The position numbers and the translations under genes are program-made. Shown here one piece after another: positions 63,461-64,000 of a stretch of 64,000 nucleotides of DNA. The stretch is from NCBI RefSeq assembly GCF_014898095.1, contig NZ_CP062946.1, positions 3,100,001 through 3,164,000 on the forward strand. Reading direction: 5' to 3'. The first letter of the stretch is position 1, and each line of letters opens with the position of its first letter. Origin of the DNA: Thalassotalea sp. LPB0316. Lineage in GTDB: Bacteria; Pseudomonadota; Gammaproteobacteria; Enterobacterales; Alteromonadaceae. The notes beneath the pieces were generated by a model. That model worked only from the letters and a program-made list of their open reading frames with translations, was not told where the DNA came from and did no database searches.

Positions 63461-63793
63461 TTATAAGTTTTTCATTGTACCTTTTGGTAAAACAGCAGAT
63501 ACCGCTGCTTTTTGTACTGTCACTTCTGTACCTTCGGCAATCGCTATCACGATAAAGTCTTTTTCGTCAGATACTTTGGCAATTTTACCGACTAAACCGC
63601 CTTGAGTAAGTACTTCATCGCCTTTACCTAGCGCTGACATCAAGCTTTTGTGCTCTTTTACACGCTTAGCTTGTGGGCGGTAAATCATGAAATAAAACAC
63701 TAAACCAAATACAAGCAACATAATAAGCATGTCGATACCTGCGCCTTGTGCTGGAGCAGCCGCGGCATGTGCTTTACTGATAAATAAGTCCAT
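63461..63793 (-). CDS. yajC: Sec translocase accessory protein YajC
   Basis: A 110-residue protein with one membrane helix (about 20-40) and the YajC motif FYFMIYRPQAKRVKEHKSLMSALGKGDEV. It associates with SecDF. Order tgt-yajC-secD-secF is conserved in gammaproteobacteria. Confidence 0.95.
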   Translation of the reverse strand: MDLFISKAHAAAAPAQGAGIDMLIMLLVFGLVFYFMIYRPQAKRVKEHKSLMSALGKGDEVLTQGGLVGKIAKVSDEKDFIVIAIAEGTEVTVQKAAVSAVLPKGTMKNL

Positions 63794-63857
63794 AGTTTCC
63801 TCTTCTTATACTTCTATGTTTCTAAAATAAATTTAATTCGATAATAAAATGTCTAAA

Positions 63858-64000
63858 TTATTCGCTATCCTGACCGGCAAGAGGCGGCACAGGTAACCCA
63901 CGCAAGGCGTAAAACTCTTCGACAAATTCGTCCAATTTACCTTGCTCAATAGCATCACGCAAACCTTTCATCACACGTTGGTAAAAACGCAAATTGTGAA
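63858..64000 (-). CDS. tgt: Queuine tRNA-ribosyltransferase, C-terminal fragment
   Basis: Only the last 47 codons are in the window. The visible sequence begins [20 protein letters not shown] and ends [12 protein letters not shown]. The first histidine corresponds to the last zinc ligand of Tgt (HNLRYYQ in E. coli). Tgt exchanges guanine for the queuosine precursor in tRNA. It is the first gene before yajC. Confidence 0.9.
   Translation of the reverse strand, partial: HNLRFYQRVMKGLRDAIEQGKLDEFVEEFYALRGLPVPPLAGQDSE

Overview
The window looks like a chromosomal segment of a marine gammaproteobacterium of the Alteromonadales, most likely Colwelliaceae (Thalassotalea/Colwellia type). That is an inference from gene content: a complete gamma-type isc operon, an ExbB/ExbD/TonB system built with a DUF3450 protein and a large MotA/TolQ protein, an H-NOX/HnoK module, a PEP-CTERM-like protein, a hut operon with long-form urocanase, and AT-rich spacers. 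No rRNA, tRNA, phage or transposase gene was seen.

Layout. 1-3542: TgpA-like transglutaminase (cut by the window edge), DUF58 protein and MoxR ATPase. 3624-7390: MipA/OmpV barrel, a periplasmic-binding-domain diguanylate cyclase and a kelch lipoprotein. 7532-12833: iscR-iscS-iscU-iscA-hscB-hscA-fdx with an IscR-type operator. 12981-15739: cysE, trmJ and divergent suhB. 15844-26706: lipoproteins, a MipA-type two-part barrel, YihY and HdeD-like membrane proteins, M24 and M28 peptidases, uroporphyrinogen-III methyltransferase, a split ThrE/YjjPB-type exporter and an RhlE-like helicase. 26810-33769: heavy-metal resistance locus (RND pump, adaptor, His-rich small protein, CDF exporter, transglutaminase-like protein) divergent from a CadR/PbrR-type MerR regulator, with a classic 19-bp-spacer MerR promoter. 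33893-45513: TonB energy-transduction operon, an array of palindromes on an exact 37-bp lattice, a TonB-dependent receptor and a large internally duplicated beta-helix lipoprotein. Pho-box-like sequences lie upstream of both the TonB operon and the lipoprotein gene. 46473-51242: nitric-oxide signalling locus with H-NOX sensor, its histidine kinase, a degenerate HD-GYP response regulator and a sigma-54 activator response regulator. 52276-53646: sigma-54-like promoter with two upstream inverted repeats before a VWA-like (DUF1194) protein with a PEP-CTERM-like tail and a small secreted partner. 53801-58078: hutU, hutH, hutC with two HutC operators. 58304-60374: small unknown envelope genes. 60459-60570: a structured, terminator-ended RNA candidate. 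60587-64000: secF, secD, yajC and the end of tgt.

How the parts work together. The isc operon assembles Fe-S clusters and represses itself through IscR. The TonB operon probably powers the adjacent receptor, and the Pho-like boxes suggest both respond to phosphate limitation (inference). The H-NOX kinase probably phosphorylates the two divergent response regulators, as in the Shewanella HnoK network, but here the DNA-binding output carries a sigma-54 AAA+ domain. The least ordinary items are the 37-bp palindrome lattice, the sigma-54/PEP-CTERM-like unit, the H-NOX locus and the structured RNA.
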